Shown: positions 13,187 to 23,907 of the stretch, piece after piece
Position numbering within the stretch: position 1 is the first letter of the stretch
Layout: the number at the start of each line of letters is the position of its first letter
NCBI GenBank assembly: GCA_958430865.1
Contig: CAUDNR010004178.1
Span: 1-64,000 of the forward strand
Origin: Entrophospora sp. SA101
Taxonomy: Eukaryota > Glomeromycota > Glomeromycetes > Entrophosporales > Entrophosporaceae
Reading direction: 5' to 3'
DNA: 64,000 nt
Made by a program: the position numbers and the translations under genes
The notes under the pieces: generated by a model
What the model saw: the letters and a program-made list of their open reading frames with translations, nothing else
Database searches by the model: none
Told to the model about the DNA's origin: nothing

Positions 13187-13191
13187 TAGGT

Positions 13192-13368
13192 TAGTGTTGG
13201 TTTCCAAAACTCGAGAGTTTCGCAATCGTGCGAAAGTCAAAAGGTTTCGCCATAAGTCGAAACTAGTTTTGATTTTTGACTATTGACTTTTGATTTAGTT
13301 TTGACATATAACTTTTAATTTTAGTTTTGACTTTCACCTCTTCAAAATAGTTTTGGCGACCAACACTA
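13192..13368. mobile_element. hAT-type MITE with 8-bp target duplication (copy A)
   Basis: This is a 177-bp element with inverted ends: tagtgttggtttccaaaact at the left and agttttggcgaccaacacta at the right. The 8-bp direct repeat ctgtaggt flanks it exactly (13184-13191 and 13369-13376). The interior is rich in repeated ttttgact motifs. It is inserted across the right edge of the 1-kb element, so its target duplication includes the last bases of that element, which dates it as the younger of the two. The second copy is at 55514-55690. Confidence 0.8.
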
Positions 13369-13376
13369 CTGTAGGT

Positions 13377-13603
13377 ACAGGTTTTAATAATGATAAAAAT
13401 CCTTTTATTGTTAAATCGGTTGGGAGAGATTCAGTATGATATAGCTTTTGCAAAACGTATTCTAAATCCTTTTTGGGGTGTGAAGGAAGCATGTTAGATT
13501 TGGTATTGTATAAGCGCAATAAAATGGTTGTATACCATACCATACGTTCTGCAAGTGTTATATCATATACTCTTGTTGAATTAATAGCATCACAGTAAAT
13601 CAC
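13377..13603 (-). pseudogene. Coding fragment cut by MITE (copy A)
   Basis: This minus-strand frame has protein-like composition: YCDAINSTRVYDITLAERM, a WYTTILLRLYNT helix, then HPKKDLEYVLQKLYHTESLP and LTIKGFLSLLKPVPT. It runs into the MITE at 13376. I do not recognise the family. No credible start or flanking exon was found, so I treat it as a truncated exon. The identical copy is at 55699-55925. Confidence 0.35.
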
Positions 13604-13990
13604 TAGAGTTTGGTGATGATAAGAATTTTTTTTTTTTTAATGTTGGAACAATTCTTTAAATAGTGCAATTCTTATTTTTCTATTTTCAAGATTTATATTA
13701 AATTACAGGATTTATTTACCTGATAGAGAAAAATTTAAAGGGTATCAAATAAATTATTTAACTGCTTAAAAAGAGTACGTCTAATATTACGAGGGAATTA
13801 TTTGTTACATGCTATTAATATTGTCATGGACACCAAAAGAGGTGTTTTCAAATATACCAATACGCTAAATCAAAAATAAAAAATAAAATAAAATAAATAA
13901 TAAATAAACAAATTAGTGTTGTACTCAAAAAAAAAACCCCCCCGTTTTCTCTACTCCAAGTCAAATTTTAAATCTTATAAAACATTTATA

Positions 13991-15154
13991 ATGTCACGTA
14001 CCAACTTCTTAACACCAGAAAGAGAGGAATTTGTATCTAGAATTTATAATGAAATGTGTAATGATGCAATGGTTAATTCTTTCATCATAAAAAAAAGAAA
14101 GATTATTTTTTTCTTATTAGTCAAAAAAAACAAGGAGCTTTCTGAAAATGAAAATGAATTTAGTAAAGGTTTATTTATAAGTTTGAATTAAGAAATGCAA
14201 AAGATAAAAGGATAAAACCAAAAGAATATAACAATCGTAAATCAATAAGATACTCTGATAGATTCTGTGAAGGTTGCATAAGCTTACAACTACAGAATCC
14301 TTTTACCATTTGGGCATTTGGAAATAACATAGTTGATGATTTTATTCAACAATGTCAAATGAAATCATTTTTGTCAGAACATATTTTAGGATGGGTACCT
14401 TATGAGCAACTTTATCATATAGCAAAGTTAACTGAAGGTGGATTCAGTTCAATTTATACTGCTATATGGATAAGAGGAAGAATAATTGATTATGATGAAA
14501 ATAAAAAGGAATTTAGTTATTTTGGAGAGCAAGAAGTAGCATTGAAAAGTTTAAATGATTCAAGTAATTTAAAAAAAGGCTTTTTTGATGAGATTGGTAG
14601 TTGTCATTTAAAACAATACTGCATTATACAATACTAATTTATTTTATTTATTTTCAGGCAATTAATTATTTTAAAATTAAATCAGGGATGATTGTTTCTT
14701 ACTATAGTATAACTAAATTCCCAAATAATGGAAACCATGCAATTGTTTTAAATTATTTATCAGAGGGAAATTTAAGGGATTATTTACAAAAAAAACCATT
14801 TAAATTTAACATTAAAAGACAGAATTACAATCTTTTATTATTTATGTAATGCATTACTTGTTATACATGAAAAAGATTTAATCCATTGTGATTTACATAG
14901 TGGTAATCTATTAATAGATAGAGGTAATTGTCATATACAGATTTAGGATTATGTGGACCAGTTGATGGAAAATCATCAAATAAAGTCTATGGGATTGTAT
15001 TGTATATTGCACCTGAGCTACTTAGAGGCAAAAAGAACACAAAAGAATCTGATATTTATAGTGTTGGATGTTAATATGGGAAATATTTGCAGGTCATCCA
15101 CCATTTAACAATAGAGCTCATAATCATTGTTTAATTTTTGATATATGTGATTAG
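13991..15154 (+). pseudogene. Protein kinase (TKL/RLK-like), frameshifted (copy A)
   Basis: The family phosphorylates Ser/Thr/Tyr residues and is greatly expanded in Rhizophagus-type fungi. Recognisable pieces lie in order. An N-terminal segment starts MSRTNFLTPEREEFVSRIYN at 13991, followed by FCEGCISLQLQNPFTIWAFG. The glycine loop is AKLTEGGFSSIYTAIW and the catalytic Lys is in QEVALKSLND. A 61-bp GT-AG intron lies at 14597-14657. Then come IVLNYLSEGNLRDYL, the catalytic loop HCDLHSGNLLI (about 14888), DLGLCGPV in place of DFG, and YIAPELLRG with SDIYSVGC. The gene is broken. Frame shifts occur near 14185 (after the N-terminal segment), near 14805, near 14940 (just before DLGLCG) and near 15072 (after SVGC). 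The intended frame then reads LIWEIFAGHPPFNNRAHN to a TAG at 15152-15154. Copy B (56313-57476) carries the same lesions. Confidence 0.85.
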
Positions 15155-15222
15155 TAACCATCAAGACTGTAATTTGAGAAAAACAACCTCATGCCATTAA
15201 TTTACAACTACAAATAATAGTA

Positions 15223-16012
15223 TCAGATAACATTGCACATAATACAACATGAAATAATAAATATATTGTATTGTATAACTAAATGAATATATATAATAAT
15301 AAATAAAATAAAAATTACATGAAATATTTTTAAATATTTAAAAATCCTAAATCTTGATAAAGTCTTTAAATTTTTAAATGATGTTATTAATGAATTGTCT
15401 GAGTTTTTTCTTTTACTAGTAGATTCATAAAAGGTTATTGATTGTGAATGTGTTAATATTGCTTCTTTCAATTTAACTGGTATAATATTTTCACCTGATA
15501 AAATTCTACATGTTTCAATTACTAAATATTTAATTTGCTTTTGTGCCTTAATTAGCTGTGCTAAACTATGAGCATCTTTATTTTTATTATTACCATAAGA
15601 TATTTTTAATGATTGAATATTTTTACAAATCTTTGTTAATTCATCAAACAACTCACCACTGAAAACAAAATTATCACATTGTAATTCATAAAGATCCTGA
15701 AAGATATTATCAAATATATGATGATTAATTAACAAATTATGAGGTATATATCCGGGACTAAACTCTCTAATACCTGCTGAATGATCTAAAATAAATTTTA
15801 CTAATCTATTTTGTAAAATTTCTACACAGTTTGGTACATAAATGGTTTTTATTAGCCATCCAAATTTAATAATATAATAATTGAAAGAAACAAGTCTAGT
15901 ACAAAATCTAGTGTAATTATATAATGGTGGTTTCTCCAATAATTCAAAATTTAATTCAATGTCATTTATAGTCAAGAAATCCTTATCTTCTTCTTTTAAT
16001 AAACAATTAATT
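15223..16012 (-). pseudogene. F-box protein gene, 5'-truncated (copy A)
   Basis: This is the same frame as the intact F-box gene at 57545-58549 but without the first ~70 codons, which include the F-box itself. The homologous sequence stops at 16012, where the 5-kb transposon begins. What remains is the leucine-rich substrate-recognition part (for example NIQSLKISYGNN and QIKYLVIETCRIL). The apparent start just inside the transposon uses TTG and is not real. The gene faces the kinase pseudogene tail to tail, with about 70 bp between them. Without the Skp1-binding F-box it cannot act in an SCF ubiquitin ligase. Confidence 0.9.
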
Positions 16013-19000
16013 CGCAATTCGCCAGAAACGGAAAGAAATTACATAATGCAGATCGGGGCAAAATTTCTCGATTTTATAATAAAATAAATTTTATCACGTA
16101 ACTTTATCTCCTGCTGGCACAAAACCTTATTATCAAGTATTACCTTCATGCATAATAAAAAACATTAGTATAATCTATTAATATTTTTGTTGTTAAAAAA
16201 CTATGTGCTAATTTTTTACCAATAAAGTATGAATTCAAAACCGGCTCAGGATTATGGGTAAAAAAAATTGCAATATTCGAAGCATTCAACTAAAAAAAAA
16301 ATAGAAAATTCACTTGGAAAAACGTAAATAAAGATTTTTATTCATTATTTTGTTGTCTCTTTGCCATTGCCTTCTTATGTTGACTAGAATACCTACTAAT
16401 CCAATTTTCAATTGTTTTCAACTTTGGAATGTCATTTACTTCCAACTCACCTGTTTCCACATTATTTTGGAGTTCTTCGAACATTTCTTTAGCTGTATAT
16501 CGTTCACTTTTATTTATGTCACCACTATGGAAAAAAGTTTTCAACAATTCTATCACTTTATCAGACATATGTTTTCCACCACCTTTTTTCCCGTATTCTT
16601 GGTTTTCTTTTAGGGCCCACCCAAGTTGGAAGAAATTCCTAGAAAATTTTAGCAGAAGAAAGTTCAACATTACAAATTTTTTATTGCAAAAGCTGCTATT
16701 GTCTTTCCTGATCAAATTAAAGAAGTCATAATCATCAGTGACGTGAACAATCATCAAGCTTTCAATTACCTGATCTCTTTGCCATCAGATTGTGTAAGGG
16801 ATAATTTTATTCTTTTTTTACTTCTTTCTTTGTTATCAGATTCTGTGATGTTACTGATTTCTATCACCCCTTCTATTTTTTTCTTTAGCCTTGCCTCTAA
16901 AAATCAAAAAGTTTATAAGCTAAGTTTTATTATTTCAATGTTTTTACTACCTTCTATTTTATTTTTTGTTTCACTTGTGATATCAGCCTTCAAAATTTCT
17001 GTTAATTCTGATCGATCATCTTTTTCATTATATTCTAGACCTCTTTGTTTCAATTTCTCTTTGATATCAACTTTTTTTAATCTATTTAATCCTATACCAG
17101 AAACTAAAAGATAAGAAATTGCATTAGTTAATAATGCTATTCTTAATTTTAATTCCAAAAGATATCAAAACTATTCTGAAATATTTATAGAATTCATTGA
17201 TAATATTACCTGTCGATGGTATAGGAGTTATCCATTGACATTCAGGTTTGGTGTGTGTAGAAATTAAGGGATTTGGCCTATGTTGTTCACCACCCTTCAT
17301 TGATTTACGAATAATATCAGGAGAGAAATTATTCCATTCTCCAAAATTTGGAAGAGATCTAGCACATACAAAACCAGCCAATTCTCCTTCAACAGGCCAT
17401 TGAAATTCAAACCAGCTTGAGATTCCAGAAATTGTAGGTTTTTTTCTTTCTTTATAACTTCTATCAGGATTAATATTTGCCACTGATGTTCCTTTAATAA
17501 CTTTAATAGCTTCTACTATATTTTCACCCTCAGATACATTGTTTCCAAGCCTAACATATCGTTTAATTGCTTGGGAAATCTATGGAAGATAGAAAAAAAA
17601 TGTGAGCATTTTTGTTATCATTTATCATCAGCATTTATCATTAACATTATTAACCTGAGCATGATGTGAATCTATTGTTGTTTTAGCCTCTCCTGCTTCT
17701 AAAAAGGTCCAGCTCCGAACCTCCACATCATACCACATATTCCATTTTGCAATTATTGCCATCAATTCGGAACAATGATAATGTGCACCATTATCAGATA
17801 GAATTCTTACCCACTTTGGTTTTTTTTCAAGGGTGTTGAATACAACTTCAAAACATGAAGCAGTAAACCATGCATCTTGAGCTGCATCTGAGGACCAGTG
17901 GTCAAAGGCATGAATTTCTAAGTCATTGTCAAGTTTGGTGTAAACTAGCATTGAGTGCAGAGTCCATCCAGACTTTCCATAAAAATCAGATTTTAACTCT
18001 CTTGCTGATTTTGGTAAAATTTTCATTTTATAATCAACTACAATAATAGCACCTTCCTCATCAAGATCAAGCAGGTTGGCATTAAATTGGGCATTGAGGT
18101 ATAACTTTCTTGCTTGGTGTGACCAATAGTGTTGAAGTTTATTTCTATTTTTATCGATTCGTTCTATGTCATTTGGCATAAGCTCTTTTAGTTGGTAAAA
18201 CATTTCTGATATTTTATTACATTGGTTACATTTTGAGAGGTGAGGCTCAGTACATTCTCCAAAAGCATATGGAAGGCAATGCTCAAGACATTCAACATGG
18301 TAAGTGTGTCCCAAACAATCCACATCAAGTTCTTTCTCATATTCACGTTTTAAATGACGTTGAATAGATTCAAGCTCTGCAATTATTTGATGCTAATAAT
18401 ATATTGAAATTTTTTAGTATTTCATTTTTAGTTATATCCTCAGAAATATTTACTCACCTGATGTTCTTTTTCATTTATTCTATCTAATATTAAGATTTTC
18501 AAATCATCAAATACACCATATCCATACTCAAAACATGTACCACACAAACCTCCTAGATCTTCTTTATATATATAAGAACCATCATTCAAATTAGCTAAAA
18601 AAGTAGTTCTTTTCATTCCATTAGGATATAATTCAAAATATTTTCTCCATAATGTTTCTTTATTATCTTTCAAATACTTAATAGGTTCACCAGTTTTTTC
18701 ATTCACTTTATAGGAACTTAAATTTACGATATTTTTGTCAGCAAAAAAATTTAGGAAATTGTTTTTAGACTCTTCTGATATTCTCAACCTTGTAATTTTT
18801 GGCTTTTCAATTACTGCACACCCTGGTCCATTAACCTTAGAGTGAACTCTTGCTTTTGCTATTGTTTTGGAAGAGACCTGTTATCATCAAAAATATTATA
18901 TAAGTGCATGATTTAGTTAATGATAACATTGATGATAATATTGACAATAACATTAATGATAATGTTGATGTAATAAAAGAAGGATTTTATTTCATTTAAT

Positions 19001-20999
19001 GAAATTATTACAGAGCTTAAAAGACAATAATAATTGCAAATAAATTTCAATGGAAAAATAATAAATATTATTTGACAAGATTTATTTTCAATAAATATCA
19101 TAAGCAGTATGCAACATTGAACAATATCAATCCTAGTGATGTATTCCAAAATCTTTTTGAAATTTATTAATCATAAAAATACAAAGTCTTTATTGATTTC
19201 TAATTTTCAGGCAATTTTTGGGTTTAAATGGTTGATTGAAATTAATCTATACCATAAGGACAAAATTACACATGAATAATTTTACCAATAATATCCTAAA
19301 ATAACCTATAACACTCCAAACTTTCAGAAAATACAGGTTATTTTAAATGTGAAAATCTAGAATTTTGACCAGGTAAATGTCTTGTTGAAACATTTTTAGA
19401 AACATCACCATTGGTTCATTAAACATTGATCAATGTCACCCACCAATGATTTTCTCAATACAGCAGAATTATCAAAAATATAAATGTGTTTTGTAGATAA
19501 TAATATTATGCTTACCTTGAGTTTTTGTTCAAGCTCTTCATATTCAAAATCACTTGCAATTATGGACAACATTCTTATCTTTCCATCATAACCTGTTTGG
19601 TTTTCTTTTAGTGTTTTTTGAAAGCATTCCCAGAATCGATCACTAGCATCAATGATTTTTTTTGGCTTTGAATTCAATAATCCATCATGATACAAGATTT
19701 CTAAAGTATTTTGATCTACTAATGGGTCAGAGTTACAAGACCAAAATTCACACTAAATACAGCAAAATTTTGAATTAGTTTGGTTATAATTTGATTAATT
19801 AACAACAAAACACTTTTACCTCTGATTTGTCTATTGAAAATGGAGTGATTTCTGAACAACCTGTGGCCCTCAACATTGCACGCCATGCTCTAAGCTCACG
19901 AACATCAAACAAATAGTTAATTGGATATAACTTTTTTAATTTTCCATGCAATTCAATAATTGGGCTTTTTTGTTGTTGCCAAGATTGAAAAAAATGTTCC
20001 CAATCAATATCACTAATTGTTCTTTTTTTCAAATGATAATTAAAAATCTCATTCATTATTTTTTCATTATTCCATGATACAGGTGTACATTTGGGAACTT
20101 TAGTTTCTAACAAAATCTTTTGTGTCATTGGATGTTCTAATCCAAATAATTGAAAACCATTGAATTTTTTGAAAAGATTTGTTTTTTTCCAAACCTCCAA
20201 TGGAGTAGAACCAAGGAAGACTTTTGGTTCAATATCCTTTTGATATATTACAATCTTACACTGTTGAGATTCAACTGTTTGAATGAATATTGCACGTTTT
20301 TTTTTAACCTCACCTGTAATGGAGGCTGTATAACCAACTCTGGCTCCTATATCATGTACTTCTTCTCCAATGCCTATGTTAGTAACATAAACTAACAACT
20401 TATCAACCTTTATAGCAAATGGCCTAAAATCTATATCATTCAATGAATTCTTTAGAAATTCATCATTTTCCCAACCTATTACTAAGGGTCCAGAAAAGTT
20501 TGTGCTTGAATTAGGAAAAATTTTTCTATACAAACTTGTTATTGCTTTAGTTGGTGATGTTTCAATATTGCTAATTTCATTCTCAGATCGACATCTATAA
20601 CCTGGTAATATTTCACCATTTTCATCTCTTTCAGTTATTTGTAGATAAAATTTTCTGTTATTTTGTTCTATATATGTCTCCCAGCCTACACGTTTTGGAT
20701 AAAGTAAAGCACCAATTTTTGGGTCACTGTCATTTTTTACATTCCACCATTCTTTTGAATTTATTCCATAATGCAAATGAGATGCAATATGACCTATAGA
20801 AACAAGATTCACAATCAAGTTTGGTCGTTTTGACATTTGAATGAAAATAATGAGAAAATAATTATTTTTTTGTCACGAAAAATTATTAAATGGGAAAACC
20901 GGCCAAAAATTATTGTTATTAATAAATTTTATTAAGTTATTAACCCCGCATTTTACTATTAAAATGTATGTCGATCCTTTCCGTTTATCACGAATTGCG
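16013..20999. mobile_element. ~5-kb DNA transposon with an intact 8-exon gene
   Basis: The left end begins cgcaattcg at 16013, and the right end reads the same in reverse complement from 20999. The inverted termini are 23 bp with 20 identities (cgcaattcg, then 4 variable bases including 3 mismatches, then aaacggaaag). The flanks are aattaatt on the left and aattaatg on the right, so the target duplication is ambiguous: TTAA or AATT (4 bp) or ATTAAT (6 bp) all fit, depending on where the terminus is placed. One gene fills the interior and reads from right to left. The empty site is visible in copy B (58327-58334), but the sequence to the right of the transposon does not resume the F-box gene after about TTAAT. 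TTAA duplications are typical of Kolobok and piggyBac elements; assignment to Kolobok is only a guess. Confidence 0.75.
16338..20836 (-). CDS. Transposase-like protein, RNase H-fold/DDE candidate (8 exons, 1143 aa)
   Basis: I traced exons 20836-19820, 19752-19516, 18877-18458, 18392-17655, 17579-17210, 17103-16951, 16896-16770 and 16707-16338. All introns are GT-AG, the phases match, and the total is 3432 nt including the stop. Residues 1-339 are an N-terminal region I cannot assign (motifs PGYRCRSENEI, SLYRKIFP, FSGPLVIGW). Residues ~584-616 are a Cys/His cluster (C584, H587, H590, C593, H596, C597, C605, H609, C613, C616). A likely catalytic core follows: D678 in IVVDYKMK, D758 in ILSDNGAHYH, and E790 or E793 in FLEAGEAK, then IDSHHAQ and AIKRYVRLG. 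Lys/Arg-rich ERSKKRIKL (exon 7) could be a nuclear signal. The C-terminal ~85 residues (KKGGGKHMSDKVIELLK to IENWISRY) look helical and DNA-binding. The gene lies inside inverted termini, which supports a transposase role. Intron 2 is unusually long (638 bp). The family name is unknown to me. Confidence 0.8.
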
Positions 21000-23376
21000 A
21001 ATTAATGTTTATTTACTCTTGGATAACAGATGTAATGTAGTTTTAGCTTCTAATGTAGTTACACATCTTGATCTTTTTTATGACAAATATGTCTGTATTA
21101 CAATTCAAAGAAGAAAGCAAAACGATCACAAAGGTTATTACAATCACAAAGGTTATCACATTCACAAAAGTTATCACAATCACAAAAGTTATCACAATCA
21201 CAAAGGTTATGACTAACATCTATATTCTTGATCGGTATTATTTGGATGGTGTGTCTAAAGGTTGGTTGGTAAGCATCATCATAATTTTATGTCATCGCCA
21301 TATCTTGTCAATTCTATCTTCAATATATTATCATAATAAAAAAAGTTAATTCTGAAATTTCAAAAGATTTAAGAATAATGAAAGTCAAAAGTTTTAATAT
21401 GAATATTAATTGATTATAAATTACAAGTATCTCTATCCCGATTCTATTTAATTATTCTTTATATCTATAGAATCAAATTAATAATATAATATATAATTAA
21501 CACAAATAATGAGTATAATAATTAATTATAAATACATGTCAAGTATCTATTAATGAACATCCTTCCTGTGTAATTAATATAACAAAGAAATCTAATAAAA
21601 ATGTAATAAAAATAAAAATAATTTATTTGTCAAACTATTCATTATTTAAAATTTCTTTAAATATAATTGTAATGTTTAAATATTTAAATACTTCACTAGT
21701 TTTACAAGTTTACTTGCAAGACATGAATCCCCATTCGCACTTCTATTGTCACACACAGACAAAAAAAACTTTGAGACCTTGACTCTTTTCTGCTCTTTTA
21801 TTAACCTTACTTGAAAATTTTTTACAAAATAAAGAACATGAAAAATAAACAAGGTGGAAATTTTGGTGACAATTGATACAAAACAAGGGTATAAAATAAG
21901 GGACTGAAGACATTCAATTCAAGTTTTTATTAGTAAAATTTCAATGTTGATCAGCCAAAATTTCTGGCAAAATGACCTGCCCCTTAATTTTTAGGATTTG
22001 CACACTGACTGATAATAACAAACGTTCATTTTGGAAACTTGATTTGCAAATATATCTTGACTTTAACACTTACTTCTACCAATCCCACCTATATAATCAT
22101 TTGAATAATTGATAAAGCACTCATTAAATACATTTTACAAACAGATTCATTCATAGATCTTGACTTTTAACAATTATTTTGATACAAGCTATTCAATAAT
22201 TGATAAACGTTCATCAATATATTTTACAAACTTGCTTTGGAAGTTTTGTATGTCGTCATACGTCTTGTATTTAACAGTTTACTTTTTCTGTTTAATTTTA
22301 TTTTTTTTAGATTACACAAATAAAAATCATGGAATAAATTTAATCCAATGAAATGGTTGTTATCCCATAAAAGAATAAATTTCAATTGTTAAAAAAATCA
22401 ACCATGCTTTTTTTTTTCTTAATTAAAAGAAAAAAAGATCATTCGCAAAGAAGAACCCTTGTGTGAATCAAAAGCCATTTGCGAATTTTGATTATTAAAA
22501 TCTTTTATCCTGATCTTTTCCTCGTGGTTTTTTTGTCTATTGCTATAGAAGAATAAGCTTCATGCAAACATCAAAAGTCATTTACAAATTTCGATTGTTT
22601 TAAAAAAAATCAACCAAGCTTTTTATTTTCTTAACCAATTGATGTATTTTATTTGTTTTTCCCAAAAGGAAATTTTTTCAAAATCAAAGTTTTTTCTTAT
22701 CCAGATCACACACTATCTCTCTCAAATGGTCAAAATCCAAAAAAAATTTTAATTCAACACAAACAATCAAAAAAATTTTGCACATATTGTTTTGTTTATC
22801 AATCATTTTTTTTTAAATTGACAAAATGAAATAAAACATTTTTGAACCTTGGTCTCGTGACCAGAAAATATCACAAACATGTTGTGTGATGAGCCTTTGA
22901 CGATCTGAGGTAAAGGTTCCAAGACAAAGGCCATCAGTTTTTGGTCATTTTGAACAGTCCAAACATCTGAGAAAGATGAAGACCTAACGATGGACAGTGG
23001 TCAACATCACCCAAAAACATCTAAAGCGAAACACAATTTCCTTTTCAGTCAAGTATCTGTTTTGCTCAACCCTGATGTTTTTGAACCAAAACAGATAAGT
23101 TTTTCAGTTCACAAATCATGATAAACAGATAGCAATTGGGTTTCGCACAATACGGTGATGTAAAAATAACAACCATTTATCATTTTTTTGGGAAACGAAA
23201 ATATTTCTGTTCAAATTTCAATTTCATTAATTAACAAATTTCAAATCAATTTGCAAATCATTTCAAGCCAGCATAGCAAAAAAAAAAAATGACTCATCAC
23301 AAAGTTTTACCCTTTGATTTTGATCTCTTCCTTCCTCAAAAATTCAGTTTAATAAAGTTGAGAAACAGGATGTTTA
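21000..23376. other. Non-coding stretch right of the 5-kb transposon
   Basis: AT-rich sequence containing an 18-bp minisatellite (listed separately) and poly(T)/poly(A)-rich tracts. A segment near 22850-23130 is less AT-rich but has no open frame. No gene or tRNA was recognised. Confidence 0.4.
21124..21213. repeat. 18-bp minisatellite, 5 units
   Basis: There are five near-perfect 18-bp units of the type atcacaaaggttatcaca. Read on the plus strand they would encode repeats of the form NHKGYHNHKSYH, but the surrounding frame is short and has no other coding signs. Confidence 0.85.
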
Positions 23377-23417
23377 GAAGTTACAGTCACAGTTACAGTA
23401 ACTGTAACTGTAACTTC
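23377..23417. repeat. 41-bp near-perfect palindrome
   Basis: The sequence runs gaagttacagtcacagttac, one central base, then the complementary arm ending in gtaactgtaacttc. Only one internal base pair is mismatched. It could extrude as a cruciform or mark the centre of a decayed foldback element. Confidence 0.8.
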
Positions 23418-23603
23418 TTTACAACGAAACATTTCCTGTGCAACCAAACATTTCAAAATTGGGTAAAGCCATTAGATTAGGGAAACATACAAAAAAAGGG
23501 GAAATATTACACAAAATATAAAAAATCTACATGAAAATTGCAACATTTAGTAAGACACCATAACATGGCAACCTTTTCTTCTTTTATATATATATGTTAA
23601 ATA

Positions 23604-23637
23604 ATTGGCTTGTGGCACTGATGTGCCACAAGCCAAT
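23604..23637. repeat. Perfect 15-bp hairpin
   Basis: The stem is attggcttgtggcac with its exact complement and the loop is tgat. It sits 28 bp from a second hairpin (23666-23686, stem attgcatgc). Together they may be subterminal structure of a decayed mobile element. Confidence 0.8.
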
Positions 23638-23665
23638 CAAAGAATGCCATTCTGATTTTTCCATT

Positions 23666-23686
23666 ATTGCATGCGGAGCATGCAAT
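23666..23686. repeat. 9-bp stem hairpin
   Basis: attgcatgc, loop gga, then gcatgcaat. It is the second of two closely spaced perfect hairpins. Confidence 0.7.
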
Positions 23687-23701
23687 AACTTTAATTTATT
23701 A

Positions 23702-23904
23702 TGAACATAAAAAAATTCAAATTTATTAAATTTATATATTCATCCATTAATTATAGATGTAAGAAAATTCAAATTTATTATTTATATATATCCATTAATT
23801 ATAGATGTAAGAAAATTCAAATTTATTATACATACATTCACCCATTAATTATAGATGTAAGAAAATTCAAATTTATTATATATATATTCATCCATTAATT
23901 CTAT
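23702..23904. repeat. Tandem repeat, ~50-bp unit, 4 copies
   Basis: Units share aaaattcaaatttattat and ccattaattatagatgtaag. The array ends within a few bases of the left end of the next transposon, with the last unit altered to ccattaattctattta. Confidence 0.85.
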
Positions 23905-23907
23905 TTA

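Larger units (their letters stand above)
293..16012. repeat. Segmental duplication, copy A (~15.7 kb)
   Basis: From about base 324 to 16012 this segment matches 42646-58334 at a constant offset of 42322. Every translated stretch I compared is identical between the copies. The only differences I found are at the edges: a few bases plus a 1-bp indel in the left MITE arm, and T at 15997 versus C at 58319. After 16012 copy A runs straight into a transposon end, while copy B continues through the F-box gene. The copy contains all features listed below up to 16012. Confidence 0.95.

Noticed and set aside
16013..16017. Full 264-aa start for the truncated F-box gene
   Set aside because: The apparent start is a TTG that lies inside the transposon terminus; the homologous frame simply ends at 16012.
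19405..19515. C-terminal extension VSIILLSTKHIYIF on exon 2 of the 5-kb element gene
   Set aside because: It is read-through of a GTAAGC donor into intron 2; splicing to 18877 restores the frame.
20968..21349. His/Lys/Tyr-repeat peptide over the 18-bp minisatellite
   Set aside because: Two overlapping frames are open merely because the unit is a multiple of three; nothing supports a gene on either side.
22840..22960. Possible tRNA in the less AT-rich block
   Set aside because: No cloverleaf arms or T-loop GTTCRA-type motif could be arranged.
23701..23898. Coding repeat frame in the ~50-bp tandem array
   Set aside because: Low-complexity translation of an AT-rich repeat with no start or splice context.
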